A DNA stretch of 64,000 bases, from positions 49,029-113,028 of the forward strand of contig CAICTM010000119.1 in assembly GCA_903772945.1 (NCBI GenBank), given 5' to 3'. Positions 50,926 to 61,739 of the stretch are shown one piece after another; the first letter of the stretch is position 1, and every line of letters starts with the position of its first letter. A program made the position numbers and the translations under genes. Source of the stretch: Seminavis robusta (taxonomy: Eukaryota; Bacillariophyta; Bacillariophyceae; Naviculales; Naviculaceae). The notes under the pieces are model-generated. The model had not been told where the DNA came from, searched no databases, and was given only the letters and a program-made list of their open reading frames with translations.

Positions 50926-52410
50926 ATGTGGCAACAAGTAAAGCAGCTGGTCGGATTATCAAAACCTCCCACAAAGCGCTTGGCGTCCTCTGCCACTCCA
51001 TGCTCGGAACTGTACGACCTAGTCTTGGATATGGATTGGACGAGCGTTATCCGGCATTGCCGAGATAATCCCGAAGATGCCAGATTCCAAGAAGGCGATG
51101 GACTGGAATCTCCTCTCTACCTGGCTTGCCAATGGAATCCTCCCGTCAATGCCGTTAAAGCATTGATCCGTGCCAACCCAGACGCTCTTCTGTGGACCAG
51201 CCGAGAACACCGCGACTTGCCGTTGCACATGATTTGTCGATCTCCTGCCACAAGCCCCGAGTTGGTCCGAGAAATGCTACGGACACATCCGGAATCGGCA
51301 TGCCATGCGACCAAGTACGGAAAGACAGCCTTGTGGGTACTCTGCGAATATTCTCAGCCAGACTGCATGAAGGCGTCTGATAATGTCAGCAATAGACCGT
51401 TTACACTGGAACAGCATGAACAGATCCAGGCGTTTTGGGAAAAGATTGAAATTGTTGTTGAAGCCGTGGCCAAGAGTCGACAACATTCCTGGCCAGCGCG
51501 TCAAGAAACACAACAGGAGGACAATGTCGGAATGCTCTACAGAGTCCATGGATTAGTCTCCCTGGGAGCTCTGGGATGTCCAATTCGGGTCTTGGAATAC
51601 ATTTGCGACAAGTATCCACAACAGTTGCGTGTACGAGATGAAAGTGGTCAATTGCCACTCCATTTGGCAGTGGGACCAACTCAGTGGTCACCCAGTGGGA
51701 TCCGCAAATACAAACCACGCGAACAAGCCATTATCCAGCTTTTATTACGGCAATATCCAGAAGCAGCACTAGTCCGTTTACATTCCATGTGGGATTACTA
51801 TGACAAAGAAACTGGGAAACGAAGAGAGGATTGCAGCAGTAGCGACAAAGGCGCCATGGACAAAGAGGGACGGTATCCATTACACATTGCCTTGGCCAAT
51901 CGACACACCTGGAAAGGCGGTGTCCAAGAATTGTTCCTGGCGGCGCCTCGAGTTGTGGCCATCAAAGACCCCGTCACACAACTCTATCCTTTTCAACTGG
52001 CGGCCATCCCCATTCGCGAAAACTTGGCGGTCGACGCTGGAACCATTGTGGAACTGTTGCGGCAACGACCAGACTTGATTGCACTGTGTTGTGCCGAGAG
52101 CAGAGCCGCTGCGGAAACTCAAAATGCTGCAGGCGACAATCATCACGGTTGTGCCAGTCGGAGCAATGAAACCCAACCTGTGGAACCAGTTGTGGATCGT
52201 GGTGATGAGTTGGCAATAAGCTGCCGTTCAGCAAGGCGATATTCGTCGTCGACGACGTCCTCCTTACACTTGTCTCGACAGGAAGACGAAAGCACAATGC
52301 TGTTTGGTTTGGGGGTTGTGGCGGCTGTTGGAGCTGGCCTCTGGTATTGGAAGCATGCTCACACGCACTATACTGATGAAGCCACAGAGGTTGTGGCTTC
52401 CACTAGCTAG
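50926..52410 (+). CDS. Ankyrin-repeat-like protein with C-terminal membrane anchor
   Basis: 494 residues, one exon. The start is the ATG at 50926 in CACCATGT context; the frame is open a little upstream but without ATG. Repeats of ankyrin character occupy about 45-400: SPLYLACQWNPPVNAVKALI, LPLHMICRSPATSPELVREM, LPLHLAVGPTQW and YPLHIALANRHTWKGGVQEL. The LPLH-x-A/C consensus and spacing of 35-60 residues is typical of the degenerate ankyrin proteins abundant in diatoms. Near the C-terminus a hydrophobic segment (MLFGLGVVAAVGAGLWYW, about 463-480) precedes a His-rich tail, suggesting a tail-anchored protein with the ankyrin domain in the cytosol. Partner unknown. Confidence 0.8.
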   Translation: MWQQVKQLVGLSKPPTKRLASSATPCSELYDLVLDMDWTSVIRHCRDNPEDARFQEGDGLESPLYLACQWNPPVNAVKALIRANPDALLWTSREHRDLPLHMICRSPATSPELVREMLRTHPESACHATKYGKTALWVLCEYSQPDCMKASDNVSNRPFTLEQHEQIQAFWEKIEIVVEAVAKSRQHSWPARQETQQEDNVGMLYRVHGLVSLGALGCPIRVLEYICDKYPQQLRVRDESGQLPLHLAVGPTQWSPSGIRKYKPREQAIIQLLLRQYPEAALVRLHSMWDYYDKETGKRREDCSSSDKGAMDKEGRYPLHIALANRHTWKGGVQELFLAAPRVVAIKDPVTQLYPFQLAAIPIRENLAVDAGTIVELLRQRPDLIALCCAESRAAAETQNAAGDNHHGCASRSNETQPVEPVVDRGDELAISCRSARRYSSSTTSSLHLSRQEDESTMLFGLGVVAAVGAGLWYWKHAHTHYTDEATEVVASTS

Positions 52411-52839
52411 CTAGCCAGTGTTAGCGAGTTGTCACACCTTTTGCTACGTGTCAGCCAGTTTTGTACAGGAGATAACAGTGTCCATATCATATCGTATCAT
52501 TAATACTAGACAATCAATGTTTTCATTCTGCGGCCGTGTTGTCACCAACACATCTATTGAATCGACACCCCAAAATTGAAGGCTCGGCGTACCCTTTGTG
52601 AAAGCGCCAACATCAGTGCGACCGTCACAAGTAAGTTGACTCGATAGTCATCCGCACGTCCCCGCTGAAGACAGAGATTTATTTGGCCGAAAGCAACTTG
52701 CCGAGAAAGGGGACAGAGCATGCAGTGTCACACCACACCCTAGCGGGAAGGTGACACACAATCCAATACTGACTCTTTCACGAACGACTACAGATGCATG
52801 TAGTTGATCACAACCAGTAGTCCAGTACCGGTACCTTTA
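52411..52839. other. Intergenic between convergent genes
   Basis: (CTAG)n directly after the ankyrin stop (52403-52414) and ACCGGTACC near 52826-52835 just beyond the hydrolase stop. No gene seen. Confidence 0.45.
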
Positions 52840-53838
52840 CTAAGCACCTTCAATCTGTTTGGCAAGCGTCACAACATGGCCGAGCCACTCTGTTGGATTC
52901 TCGTTAAGCATGTTGATGCTCCCTTCCATCACGACTTGTTTTGGTGGACTGACAAAGAATGTCATTGCTTCTTGGAACTGGCCTGTCATGTCCATGCCAA
53001 TCTTGTCAAAGAACTCAATGGCTCCTGCTCCATTGATACACAAGACGGGACAAAATGACTGCCAGCATGCATCTGGCAAGGGAAAGGCTCCTCCATCAGG
53101 GATGTAAATACCCTTGGCGTAGCGTTCTCTTCGTTTGACTAGATAAATCAAGTTATCGAGTGTAGCACGTGTATTGAGTTCCGGGGATAACCAACTCGAC
53201 CGTTTGTCCCATATTTCACCGATATGCGATCCATCGTCTTTGAGTGTCCATGGATCCACAACAGCAATGGCGCGACCATCCTGGCTACTACTAGTATTTT
53301 CACGGGCATCACAGACCGCCTTTTCCCGCGCGGCTGGTTGAAAGTAGTAGAGATTGGAGCATACAACCCCAACAATTCGTTCGGGATATCGACCGGCCAG
53401 AGAGAGTGCAATGTAACATCCCATCAAGGATCCAGCTGCGATACATCTCTGTATTCCCAACCGAGTTAAGACCTGCAGGAAGCAGTCTGCCATTTGATCG
53501 ATCGAACAACTCTGGGTGGGATTGTCCGACTGGCCATAGCCAAACTCATCAATGGCTACAAAGATTCGAGCATTCCCATCCACCTGGTACGACAACTCCA
53601 TGACTTCCTTGTACTCGTCCACCGAACGGGGTGACATGTGAAATCCCACGATGGGAAGTAGACGTGAGGCAGCGGCCGTTTGAATGTCCCCAATCATTTG
53701 GTAATGAACCAGCCCGAGCGAAGTTGGAACCAGGCCTCTCCGAAACGGAGTTTCTGATGCCAATGCCAGTGATGCATGGGAGTGCAAGAGAACCAGTAGC
53801 GCTGCCTCTATGTGGGTTATTAGGAAGCCTCTTCCCAT
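52840..53838 (-). CDS. Alpha/beta-hydrolase with signal peptide
   Basis: 332 residues, one exon, from the ATG at 53838. Residues about 5-28 (FLITHIEAALLVLLHSHASLALA) are a signal peptide. The fold is recognisable: oxyanion loop at VGFHMSPRS, then VAIDEFGYGQSDNPTQS, nucleophile elbow AAGSLMGCY (Ser about 137), NLYYFQPAAREK, and the late His in WLGHVVTLAKQIEGA. The elbow is G-S-L-M-G rather than the common G-x-S-x-G with Gly-His-Ser. These enzymes hydrolyse esters, haloalkanes or epoxides; the substrate is not deducible. No Phe follows the signal cleavage, so secretion or ER location is more likely than plastid. Confidence 0.85.
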   Translation of the reverse strand: MGRGFLITHIEAALLVLLHSHASLALASETPFRRGLVPTSLGLVHYQMIGDIQTAAASRLLPIVGFHMSPRSVDEYKEVMELSYQVDGNARIFVAIDEFGYGQSDNPTQSCSIDQMADCFLQVLTRLGIQRCIAAGSLMGCYIALSLAGRYPERIVGVVCSNLYYFQPAAREKAVCDARENTSSSQDGRAIAVVDPWTLKDDGSHIGEIWDKRSSWLSPELNTRATLDNLIYLVKRRERYAKGIYIPDGGAFPLPDACWQSFCPVLCINGAGAIEFFDKIGMDMTGQFQEAMTFFVSPPKQVVMEGSINMLNENPTEWLGHVVTLAKQIEGA

Positions 53839-54275
53839 GGTCTCATTCAATCACCAAAATCGTCTGCTTTGATCTCCTCTGCCTGTTGGCTTTGTTTTGG
53901 GTTGTTCTTGGTTCCAGGCGGGAAGGAAAGTGTGTTTACTATTTTATCAACCCGGAGGGGTCTGTCAGCGTGTCACGATAATGTCTGTGTAGTGTTGAGA
54001 AAATAGTCACAAATTGGCATTTTAGCTGTTTTGATCATTGGGATAATATACATGATTAGAATATTTTGTATGTAGAGAGCAGGCAGCATCTTCAAGTCGG
54101 ACACTTAATGGATAAAATTCCTCAAGTATAGATACTTTTTATCCAAAATGCCACATAGGCAAAAATTGGATCATTACTTAGATGAACTGGCTGGCTACAT
54201 AGGGTTATACAATACTCAACTACATAGATAGCATAGAGCAAGCCATCGGATAACAGTTAACTGAAGGGTTAGGGT
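53839..54275. other. Intergenic, transition into repeat-rich DNA
   Basis: Upstream of the hydrolase the sequence turns A/T-richer and host genes end. No gene seen. Confidence 0.45.
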
Positions 54276-54640
54276 CATAAAAGGATTTAAGGTACAGTTT
54301 CCTCTAATGTCTATGTCTTTTTGACTAACTTTCATAACGTGATATTCTAGAAATCAGTGGTAATGATATTGTAGAAATGAATGATTCTCATAACGTGACG
54401 TTCTAGAAATCAGTGATTCTCAAAACTAAGTGTTTCAAAAATCGCTGAATTTTCATAAAAGGATGTAAAGTATAGTTTTCTCTAATGACTGTGTCTTTTT
54501 GACTAATTTTCATAACTTGATGTTCTAGAAATCAGTGATAATGATGTTGTAGAAATGAATGATTCTCAGAACGTGATGTTCTAGAAATCAATGATTCTCA
54601 AAACTAAACAAAGTGTTACAGAAAGCAATCGCTGAAATTG
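54276..54640 (+). repeat. 178-bp tandem duplication
   Basis: Unit starts CATAAAAGGAT at 54276 and 54454. Each unit holds three to four copies of (T)TCTAGAAATCAGTG-type sub-repeats and the phrases TCATAAC(G/T)TGA and ATTGTAGAAATGAATGATTC. Copies differ mainly by substitutions and small indels. Confidence 0.9.
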
Positions 54641-54989
54641 GATTTACTTTTTCTTTTTTTGTTTTGAAATCTTTCGTCGCTTAGTGAGTCGGGAACATAG
54701 CGGTTTGTTTGTGCATGTAGAGGGTTGTACATATTTACATTCTTTAATGCATCCTTAATCCAAGCTTCCGTTGATAGTTGGATTATCACAGGATTGAATA
54801 GGAAGTGTGTTATCTAGAAGTGGAATGTACAAGCTTTACTTATTCACAGTGCAAGCAAAGAAGCCGTTTGATCCGCTCTTGTAAGCAAGTGATTCAACGT
54901 TGAAGCTGAAGATTTTTCAGTCATGCTTCAAGATATGCTTCAACGTGCCGAATCACTCTCATTTCACTTACGACAATCTCATTTTTCCA

Positions 54990-55590
54990 AACGACTGATT
55001 TTCGTAACACTTGGTTGTCAAAATCAGTGTCCGAAACCACCATTATGATTCCGTTCAGAGTCTCAAAAATCTGACACTTCACTAACCAATCGCCAATTAG
55101 CTCATATCCAGCACACCTTGGCATGCATTCTGTGATGCAAATGGTTGTCGCTGCTGTGAGAAAACATGTTATGGTGGAAGTCGGTGTTGGCTGGCTGGTC
55201 ACGACTCTTTTTCTATTTTGGTTTTCAAGAAATTGTGCTGTTAAACATCAAAATGGGCCAAATGACTGATTTTCGAAACACTTAGTTCTCAAAATCAGTG
55301 CCCGAAACCACCATTATGATTCCGTTCAGAGTCTCAAAAATCTGACACTTCAGTAACCAATCGCCAATTGGCTCATATCCAGCACACCTTGGCATGCATT
55401 CTGTGATGCAATTGGTTGTCACTGCTGTGAGAAAACATGTTATGGTGGAAGTCGGTGTTGGCTGGCTGGTCAGGGCTCTTTCCATTTTGGTTTTCAAGAA
55501 ATTGTGCTGTTCAACATCAAAATGGGCCAAATGACTGATTTTCGTAACACTTGGTTCTCAAAATCAGCGCCCGAAACACCCGAAATACCA
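54990..55590 (+). repeat. ~270-bp tandem repeat, 2.2 copies
   Basis: Units starting GACTGATTTTCG(T/A)AACACTT at 54993, 55264 and 55533 (periods 271 and 269 bp). Copies 1 and 2 are nearly identical; copy 3 stops after about 50 bp. The 82-93 residue minus-strand frames that the copies share are by-products of the repeat. Confidence 0.9.
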
Positions 55591-56589
55591 ACCGCCATGA
55601 TGTATCATCTGCTTTCCAGCTCCACAACCACAATCTAATACCAGAGCCAAGCCTGAAGAGAATCACGGAGTGACACATATGCATTGCAGCGCAGCAGCTA
55701 AAAATCTTGTACTTGTTGTTAAAACGTTCATTCATAAGCCGGCCGACCCAGTGTAAAGACCCTCATCTAGTGTTAACCTCGGCCTCCCGGGCGCTACCTT
55801 GCCCTTGTAATAGTACCTCGACAGTTTTGGGGGAATCGCCGATCAGTCCCGTGTAGTATAGTAGCTTGGATCTTAGTCGGATCTGACCAACCTCGGTCAA
55901 TCTTCCGGCCGCACCACGCAATTTCGAACTTGTGACTAGTAGGAACGATCCGACAGTGAGAATATTCTCCCCGAATGTTCCAACCTGTTCTTCGCGTGGG
56001 ACACAATCAAATCAGCTTGTACAAAACGAGAATTGCACTGTTAGTGTCAAAAAGAGTTACATAATTGTCAAACCACGATAAATAAGCCTTAAAATGACAT
56101 AAATAAGAGTGTAAAGTCCTTTTCTTTAAGAATATCGTAAAGGGCTCAATTCCTTCACTAAACACAACCCACAAATTATTGTGAAAAGCACCTCAAGATG
56201 ACTACAGGATGAACGCAATCAATATAGCACCTACACAACCAAACTAACAATCTAGAGTTGTCTACATTCTTTGTTTGTCACAGCCATATGCTGGTTGTAG
56301 TGGTGACAGCCATGTAGAAGGCATTATCTTATGTCAAACTAGATGCTTCATTTTTCTTCCATATATTCTCAAGTTCTCAGCTCCCCTTCATTTCGAACTG
56401 TGTCGCCCTTCTGCTATCAACCCAATCATACGTATTGATCTAATGAGAGAATTGGAGAGGATGCTATCATTGAAAGTGAGTAGGATCAACAAGTTAATAG
56501 AAAAAGTGGCAGCCCCTGACAATAAGTCCGGAATGTACCAGCGACGCCTCAAGCATCTATTCTAGTGGTTCATCTGATAGTAGTAATGG
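55591..56589. other. Intergenic, no gene recognised
   Basis: Unique, A/T-rich sequence up to the retroelement. A 96-residue plus frame (56275-56565) has no recognisable features. Confidence 0.45.
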
Positions 56590-57010
56590 TGCACTACGCT
56601 AAAAGCTAGTGTAAAGATCTTTCGAGTGTTTTGAGTTTGAGAGAATGAAAGTTATGAGAGGATTAGAAAGCTATGAAACTAATCAACGAGAGAGATCCAC
56701 AATCAAAGGATCGTAGATCTGAACTCCCGCGGGAGACTGTAGAGTGTGATAGAGTAGGTTGTTGGTAGAATCCTACTCACTCCACGATCCAAAACGGAAC
56801 GCGTGGAAGATTCGTTAGCTTTATCTAGTAGCGTGGAAATGCTCCACGCTGGCTAAATATCTAGAGCGATGTTTCATCATCACACTAGTATGACTAGAGC
56901 GGTCATTGAGAACCTGTCTCAATGACTATTCACGAGAGACTCAGTCATGAGTCGAACTCAAACCCTATCTAGGATCGAGTCGCGAATAAGGCTAAGAGCC
57001 GTGTATTGCA
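56590..57010 (-). repeat. LTR copy (3' LTR in element orientation)
   Basis: 421 bp, TG...CA ends, paired with 60551-60974. Confidence 0.9.
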
Positions 57011-57513
57011 TTCGCCCCCTGACAAGGGTCACGGAAGGCACGACATCAGTCGGACAAGGAGAACATATGAATTAAAGTGCGGGGCACTTCCGGAGATTTG
57101 ATGTAGACATGTGCGTCGCACGATGGCAATCCTACAAGGGGATCAGGCCTTGTATGGGTGTAAATACCTTATGTTCCAGTCTGGTAGACTGTGCCGCTAC
57201 TGGCGGTAGTATGTCGGAGCCGTACAGTGCCATTGTTATTGACTCGGTCTGTGTGGTAAGGACCTTTGTGCGTTGGCTGACCGTACGAACGGTTCTGATA
57301 CTGATGAATCATCATAGATCGTTGACATGGTGTTGATGAGGGACACGTGTCGTGTTCTCCTTATCGATGTGTGCTGGATAAGTCGTTGGCGACGTTCCTT
57401 AAATGTATTTCCGGTTTGCTTTGAAACGGATGCAGTGAGTCTTGTCACGATTACGCCGTGAACTTGCGACGAAGTCCATGTTCACCGAGAGTCTTCTCGA
57501 CTCTGCACGGGAC

Positions 57514-58405
57514 TCACGTTCTCTGTCCATGACACCGGTCATGGATACTGGTAACCCACGTCTGTTTCAGAACGGTGGTTACTCCATCTGCTGTCTTGGA
57601 GCAGCCCTTGGTAGTTCGTTGGTCCAATGAATCTACGAAGTTTCCTTCCTGTTGGTAGGAAGAGCGATGCTGGATCGCATCTGTTGTCTTTTTAGTTAAG
57701 GGTGGATTCCTTCTCGAGTAGTCCAACTGTCTAGATAATCCAGTTCTTCCTTTCGAGGAAGCCTTGGTAGTGTTGATTTCAATCCCGACTTCTTGGAGTC
57801 TTTGGGGAAAGGTCATCCTACTGTTCAACGCGATCTGCGAGATCAACCTCCGTTAGGATGAGTTGATCATCAACGTATGCACGGACGTTGTCTAAGTCCT
57901 GCATGCGTGCTTTCATCTTCCTTTGGAAGATGTCGGGACTATTACATAGGCCCATTGGCAACCTCGGGTACTCGTGCCTTCCCTTCGGGAGTGCAATGGT
58001 ATAGTGTTGCTTCGAGTGAGGTGACAGCTCGATGTGGTAGTGTCCCGTGTTCAGGTCTAGACTAAGTAGTGCGCTTGAATCCATTTAGGTTCAAGAGCAT
58101 GTCCTGTATTTTGGGACAGGATAAGGCTTCCGCTCGATCCTTTTGTTCAGTCCCGGAAATCAGAGATGAATCGTATCGATCCCTCTTTCTTGGGAATGAT
58201 AAAAGTTGGTGCCGCCCACTCGGAACGATTCACCTTCTTGATTACTCCTGCCTCGCAGAGAGTTCAACCTCCTTCTTAAGAGTGTTGGTATGGACCGTGG
58301 AGTAGGGTGAGCCCTAGTATAATAGGATTTAGCGTCGGGACGAAGTTCTACCTCGTAGTCGTCCATTCGCACTCTCCCGAAGTATCCTCGACTGGGTCGA
58401 AGCAC
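57514..58405 (-). pseudogene. Broken Ty3/gypsy pol fragment: reverse transcriptase
   Basis: Three overlapping minus frames carry parts of one polyprotein. 58405-58160 has VRMDDYEVELRPDAKSYYTR and, in another frame, the conserved strand before the catalytic palm. 58084-57818 has LSLDLNTGHYHIELSP, LPMGLCNSPDIFQ and YVDDQLIL, the YxDD active site of reverse transcriptase. 57846-57514 resembles the RT/RNase H connection. Frame changes between these pieces show single-base indels, so no functional protein is expected from this copy as read. Confidence 0.85.
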
Positions 58406-59477
58406 TTGGTTGAAAAGGCATGAGGCAGTTCTTGCTCTTCCTTATTTAACGGGTTTCGACTCTGGCACATCTGCCTTAAGCTCTTTGTTCGTATGTTGTA
58501 TCAAGAATCTTCGTGAGACTGTTGCAGTGTCGCTGACAGTTGCAGGATCGGGAATGGAGAAGTCTTCTTTTTTATTTCTTGCCATCTTCGCAGGGAAAAA
58601 TGCGCGGTTCCACCCATGACGTGGTAGTGAAATCAAACTTGATTCTTAGGTCGCAGAGAGTGTCTTGACCTATGATACGTCTTGCGCCCCCAAGTCTTGG
58701 TGGCGTGTAAATTCCACTTGATATTCTATCATCGTGGAACTAGGAATCGCGAGTGTGCCCTTACACTTCGTGCGGGGTCTCATTCCTTCGTAGAAGCATG
58801 TCCGTAATGTTGGACGCCCCCATGATTCTTCATGAGCAACCTCTTAGCATGAGTTTGAGCAATAAGTTCCGGATGCTTTGTATCCATAAGCAACAGAGTG
58901 TAACGGGTTTTCGTTTCCCTTTTTTCGTCTGTTAAATCTAACATAGCGATAGTTTCAAGGTCTCTTGTCGTCGACGTTGATGATTGATTGGCCATGGACG
59001 AAGTTAACGATGCTGAACAGATCGTCAGTGTCTAGTTGAGCAGTCCTAGGACATTATCTAATTTGCCGTAGACTTCGTTAGTTTCAAACAATCTTGTTTA
59101 CTATTTATGAGATATCTTCATCACTTAGGTATGAGAAATCGGAACATGGTTCCGTTGAATCATCATCCTGGCTAATCCCCAGACGGAGATCTCTCCATCC
59201 GAATGATTTGAAGTCGAATTCGGCAAGCCGCCTTGTCGACAGCGGCCATTTCTTTCCATATGTTGATGGATCCAACAGAGGAGTCGTCCTCGTTGTCGAG
59301 TTGTCGACTTGCGCTTGGCAACATGTTGCATTCGCTTTTCTTCTTGCGATCAGCCTGTACCGCAGCGTTGGAAACCTTCTTCATGAGGACAGAGAGTTCC
59401 TTCTTGGTGTAGGTCTTGGCGTCGTCGGACTTGCGTTTCCAATTCTTGTTCTTGTTGTACCGTGCTTGTTATCGTTG

Positions 59478-60413
59478 TCAGACGAGGACTGAGATTGCCT
59501 TGAGCTTCTTCAGGATCATGCAGTCAGCAGTGTTGTGAGTGCTGGACTCGTGGTAGTCGCACCATTTTCTTCGTTCTTGGAGAGTGGTCGTTGTTACGAG
59601 TAGACTTGTATTTCTTGCTGTTGTTCTTCTTCGATGGAGCTTGCTTGGTATCACCGCCCTTGTCAAAGTCTTCGGAGGATCCATGCTTCGCAGAATCCAA
59701 TGGTTTCCCATAGGAGCTGAGGAAGGATCGAAGTCAGTGTTCGTCCAATCTTCTTCATCACTGAGCGTGGAATTACATGAAAAACAATGTCAATGACTTC
59801 GTCAATGGTTCAACGTTTGGTTGGGTCCAAAAGGTGGTAGACGAGGAAGTTCATCGGCTGTTCATTCGACTGAGGTTGTTGACATAAGCCGAGTAGACAT
59901 ATCAGCGGGCTGACGCATCTTGCGGCGCATGAAGCGTTTCTGCCTTTCAAGAGCCTTGTAGGGACAGACCGCTTCGATACAGGCAATTATGCCAAACGTA
60001 ATGTCAACATCGTCCAAAGCAGGCCGAGCTGCTCCGTTCCAGGGAGCCTGGAAACGCGCTTGGAAAGCGGCTTCGTCTTCGCCGCCACGTAAATCGCGTG
60101 GAGCTAATCTCGTTGACTGCAATCTGTCGCAAAGCATTCCAACGTACTTAACGCTTGCCTGCACAGCTAGATTTTCGTAACTGCTCTTTGCAGAGCTAGA
60201 AGTCATCTCCTTGAGAGGGCGATGTTTGTCGTCGGAACTAGCAAGGTTGAGTCCAACGAAGACCTTCTCCATGCGTCCAGCCCACTGGATGGTCTGACGT
60301 GGAGTCTCAGATCCATTGATGATCTGGACCTTGAAGGTGTACTTTGCGCTGTTAGCATCTGCTGGAACAGTGCGAAGTTTGTAGGTGTAGAGCGAGAATC
60401 GTCGATTTCGCAT
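59478..60413 (-). pseudogene. Broken Ty3/gypsy gag region
   Basis: 60413-59862 encodes a 183-residue gag-like stretch (TIQWAGRMEKVFVGLNL ...). Further along, a frame at 59711-59478 contains WCDYHESSTHNTADC followed by MILKKLK, a C-x2-H-x4-H-x4-C arrangement like the zinc finger of plant-type gypsy gag proteins. The two frames are not continuous. Confidence 0.65.
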
Positions 60414-60536
60414 TCATCATCGAGGGCGATGAGAGGAAGGATTGGTTTGTCACGCAGCTTGGACTCGAAGCTGGTGTATGCTGCTTTGGCAATCTTCTGG
60501 TGAAGGAATATGGTGAGGGTAGCTGAAAGCTATTGG

Positions 60537-60550
60537 TTTTGTTAACAAAA
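60537..60550. other. 14-bp perfect palindrome at the primer-site position of the retroelement
   Basis: TTTTGTTAACAAAA touches the inner edge of the 5' LTR, where a tRNA primer site would normally lie. No tRNA-Met-like TGGTATCAGAG is seen there. Confidence 0.7.
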
Positions 60551-60974
60551 TGCACTACGCTAAAAGCTAGTGTAAAGATCTTTCGAGTGTTTTGAGTTTG
60601 AGAGAATGAAAGTTATGAGAGAGATTAGAAAGCATGAAAACTAATCAACGGAGAGAGATCCACAATCAAAGGCATCGTAGATCTGAACTACCGGGAGAAC
60701 TGTAAGAGTGTGATAGAGTAGGTTGTGGTAGTCAATCCTACCACTCCACGATCCAAAACGGAAGCGCGTGGAAGATTGGTCTATCAGTTATTCTGTAGCG
60801 TGGATAATGCTCCACGCTGGCTAATATCTAGAGCGATGTTCTATCAACCAGTGATGACTGGAGCGGTCATGAGAACCCCTGTTCAAGACTATTCACGAAA
60901 GACTCAGTCAGAGTCGAACTCAAACACCTATCTGATCGAGTTCCGCGAATAAGGCTAAGAGCGTTGTATTTGCA
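60551..60974 (-). repeat. LTR copy (5' LTR in element orientation)
   Basis: 424 bp, TG...CA ends, paired with 56590-57010. Confidence 0.9.
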
Positions 60975-61739
60975 ATGGCTTTATCCATTCCAGTTTGGTT
61001 GGTTTGTCTGTTTGAAGGAATGGGTCCATCAGATGGGTCCAATGGGGCCAGTAGTGGAGACAGAGATGGGATGTCCTGTCACCGACCATAAAATTTGTCA
61101 GAAAATGGCTGCCCTTTTTTGCTGGCCATTTGTCACTCCTATGACCGGCAAATAAACAAGCCACTACCACCACTTCGACAGGCATGTCCAAATTATGTAT
61201 CCCTATCTCAGGGTATTGATAGGTTGACTCTAGAGTTTGCCTATTCTGGTAGGGTATTTTTGGCAACAAGGAAGAAGAATCAAAGCATGAGTTTTTTTTT
61301 GTTCTGGAACAAGCATCAAAACGCCTTGAAAAGTGAGGCTTTCAAAAAGTGAGGTTCTGGGTGATTTCCCTGAGGTTTCCAAGGAGGTTTCCGGTGTGTT
61401 CCTGGAGTTCCCAAGCAGATTCTCACTGACGGTTCATTCTCCCTGTCGGATCGTTCCTAGGTGAAGTCGGAAATCTCTGGTATTCTTTTTACACCATGCA
61501 TGTGGTAGTGGATTGGCTTGCCACATACTGATCATCAGCATGATACACGCATGTCGTAAGTTGGTCGCTAGTCCTCTCGGAGCGTTGTTCTTTTGGTTGG
61601 TATCTATCAAGTTCTCCACGTTGATCATTTGGCGATCGTTCTTCTTAATGTGATTTGCGCGCGCGGGTTGCTTTGCCACATAACGGAGGGAAAACCCCCC
61701 CAGCCTATCTTATCTTCCAACTACACGTGCAACAAGCAT
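60975..61739. other. Sequence between two retroelement copies, nothing recognised
   Basis: Begins with the right target duplication of the LTR element. No coding frame or repeat that I can name. A GGTTTCC-type triplication near 61371-61394 (GAGGTTTCC) is the only local structure. Confidence 0.4.

Larger units (their letters stand above)
56590..60974 (-). mobile_element. Ty3/gypsy LTR retrotransposon, truncated and damaged, coding on minus strand
   Basis: Two direct repeats of 421 and 424 bp (56590-57010; 60551-60974) start TGCACTACGCTAAAAGC and end (A/T)TTGCA, flanked by the 4-bp duplication ATGG (56586-56589; 60975-60978). The interior (3.54 kb) reads on the minus strand: gag-like (60413-59862), a zinc-knuckle-like segment near 59561-59519, then reverse transcriptase (58405-57818), then directly the 3' LTR. 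RNase H is only partly recognisable and integrase is missing, and frames are broken many times, so it is a non-autonomous deletion derivative. A purine-rich CAGGGGGCGAA on the minus strand abuts the 3' LTR, as a polypurine tract would. Confidence 0.85.

Noticed and set aside
54921-55530. Two similar 82-93 codon minus frames
   Set aside because: They are the same tandem repeat read twice; no gene features.
55740-56010. Possible tRNA-like fold
   Set aside because: A TTCGAA string and G/C-rich stems occur, but no complete cloverleaf could be drawn. No convincing tRNA or rRNA was found in the window.
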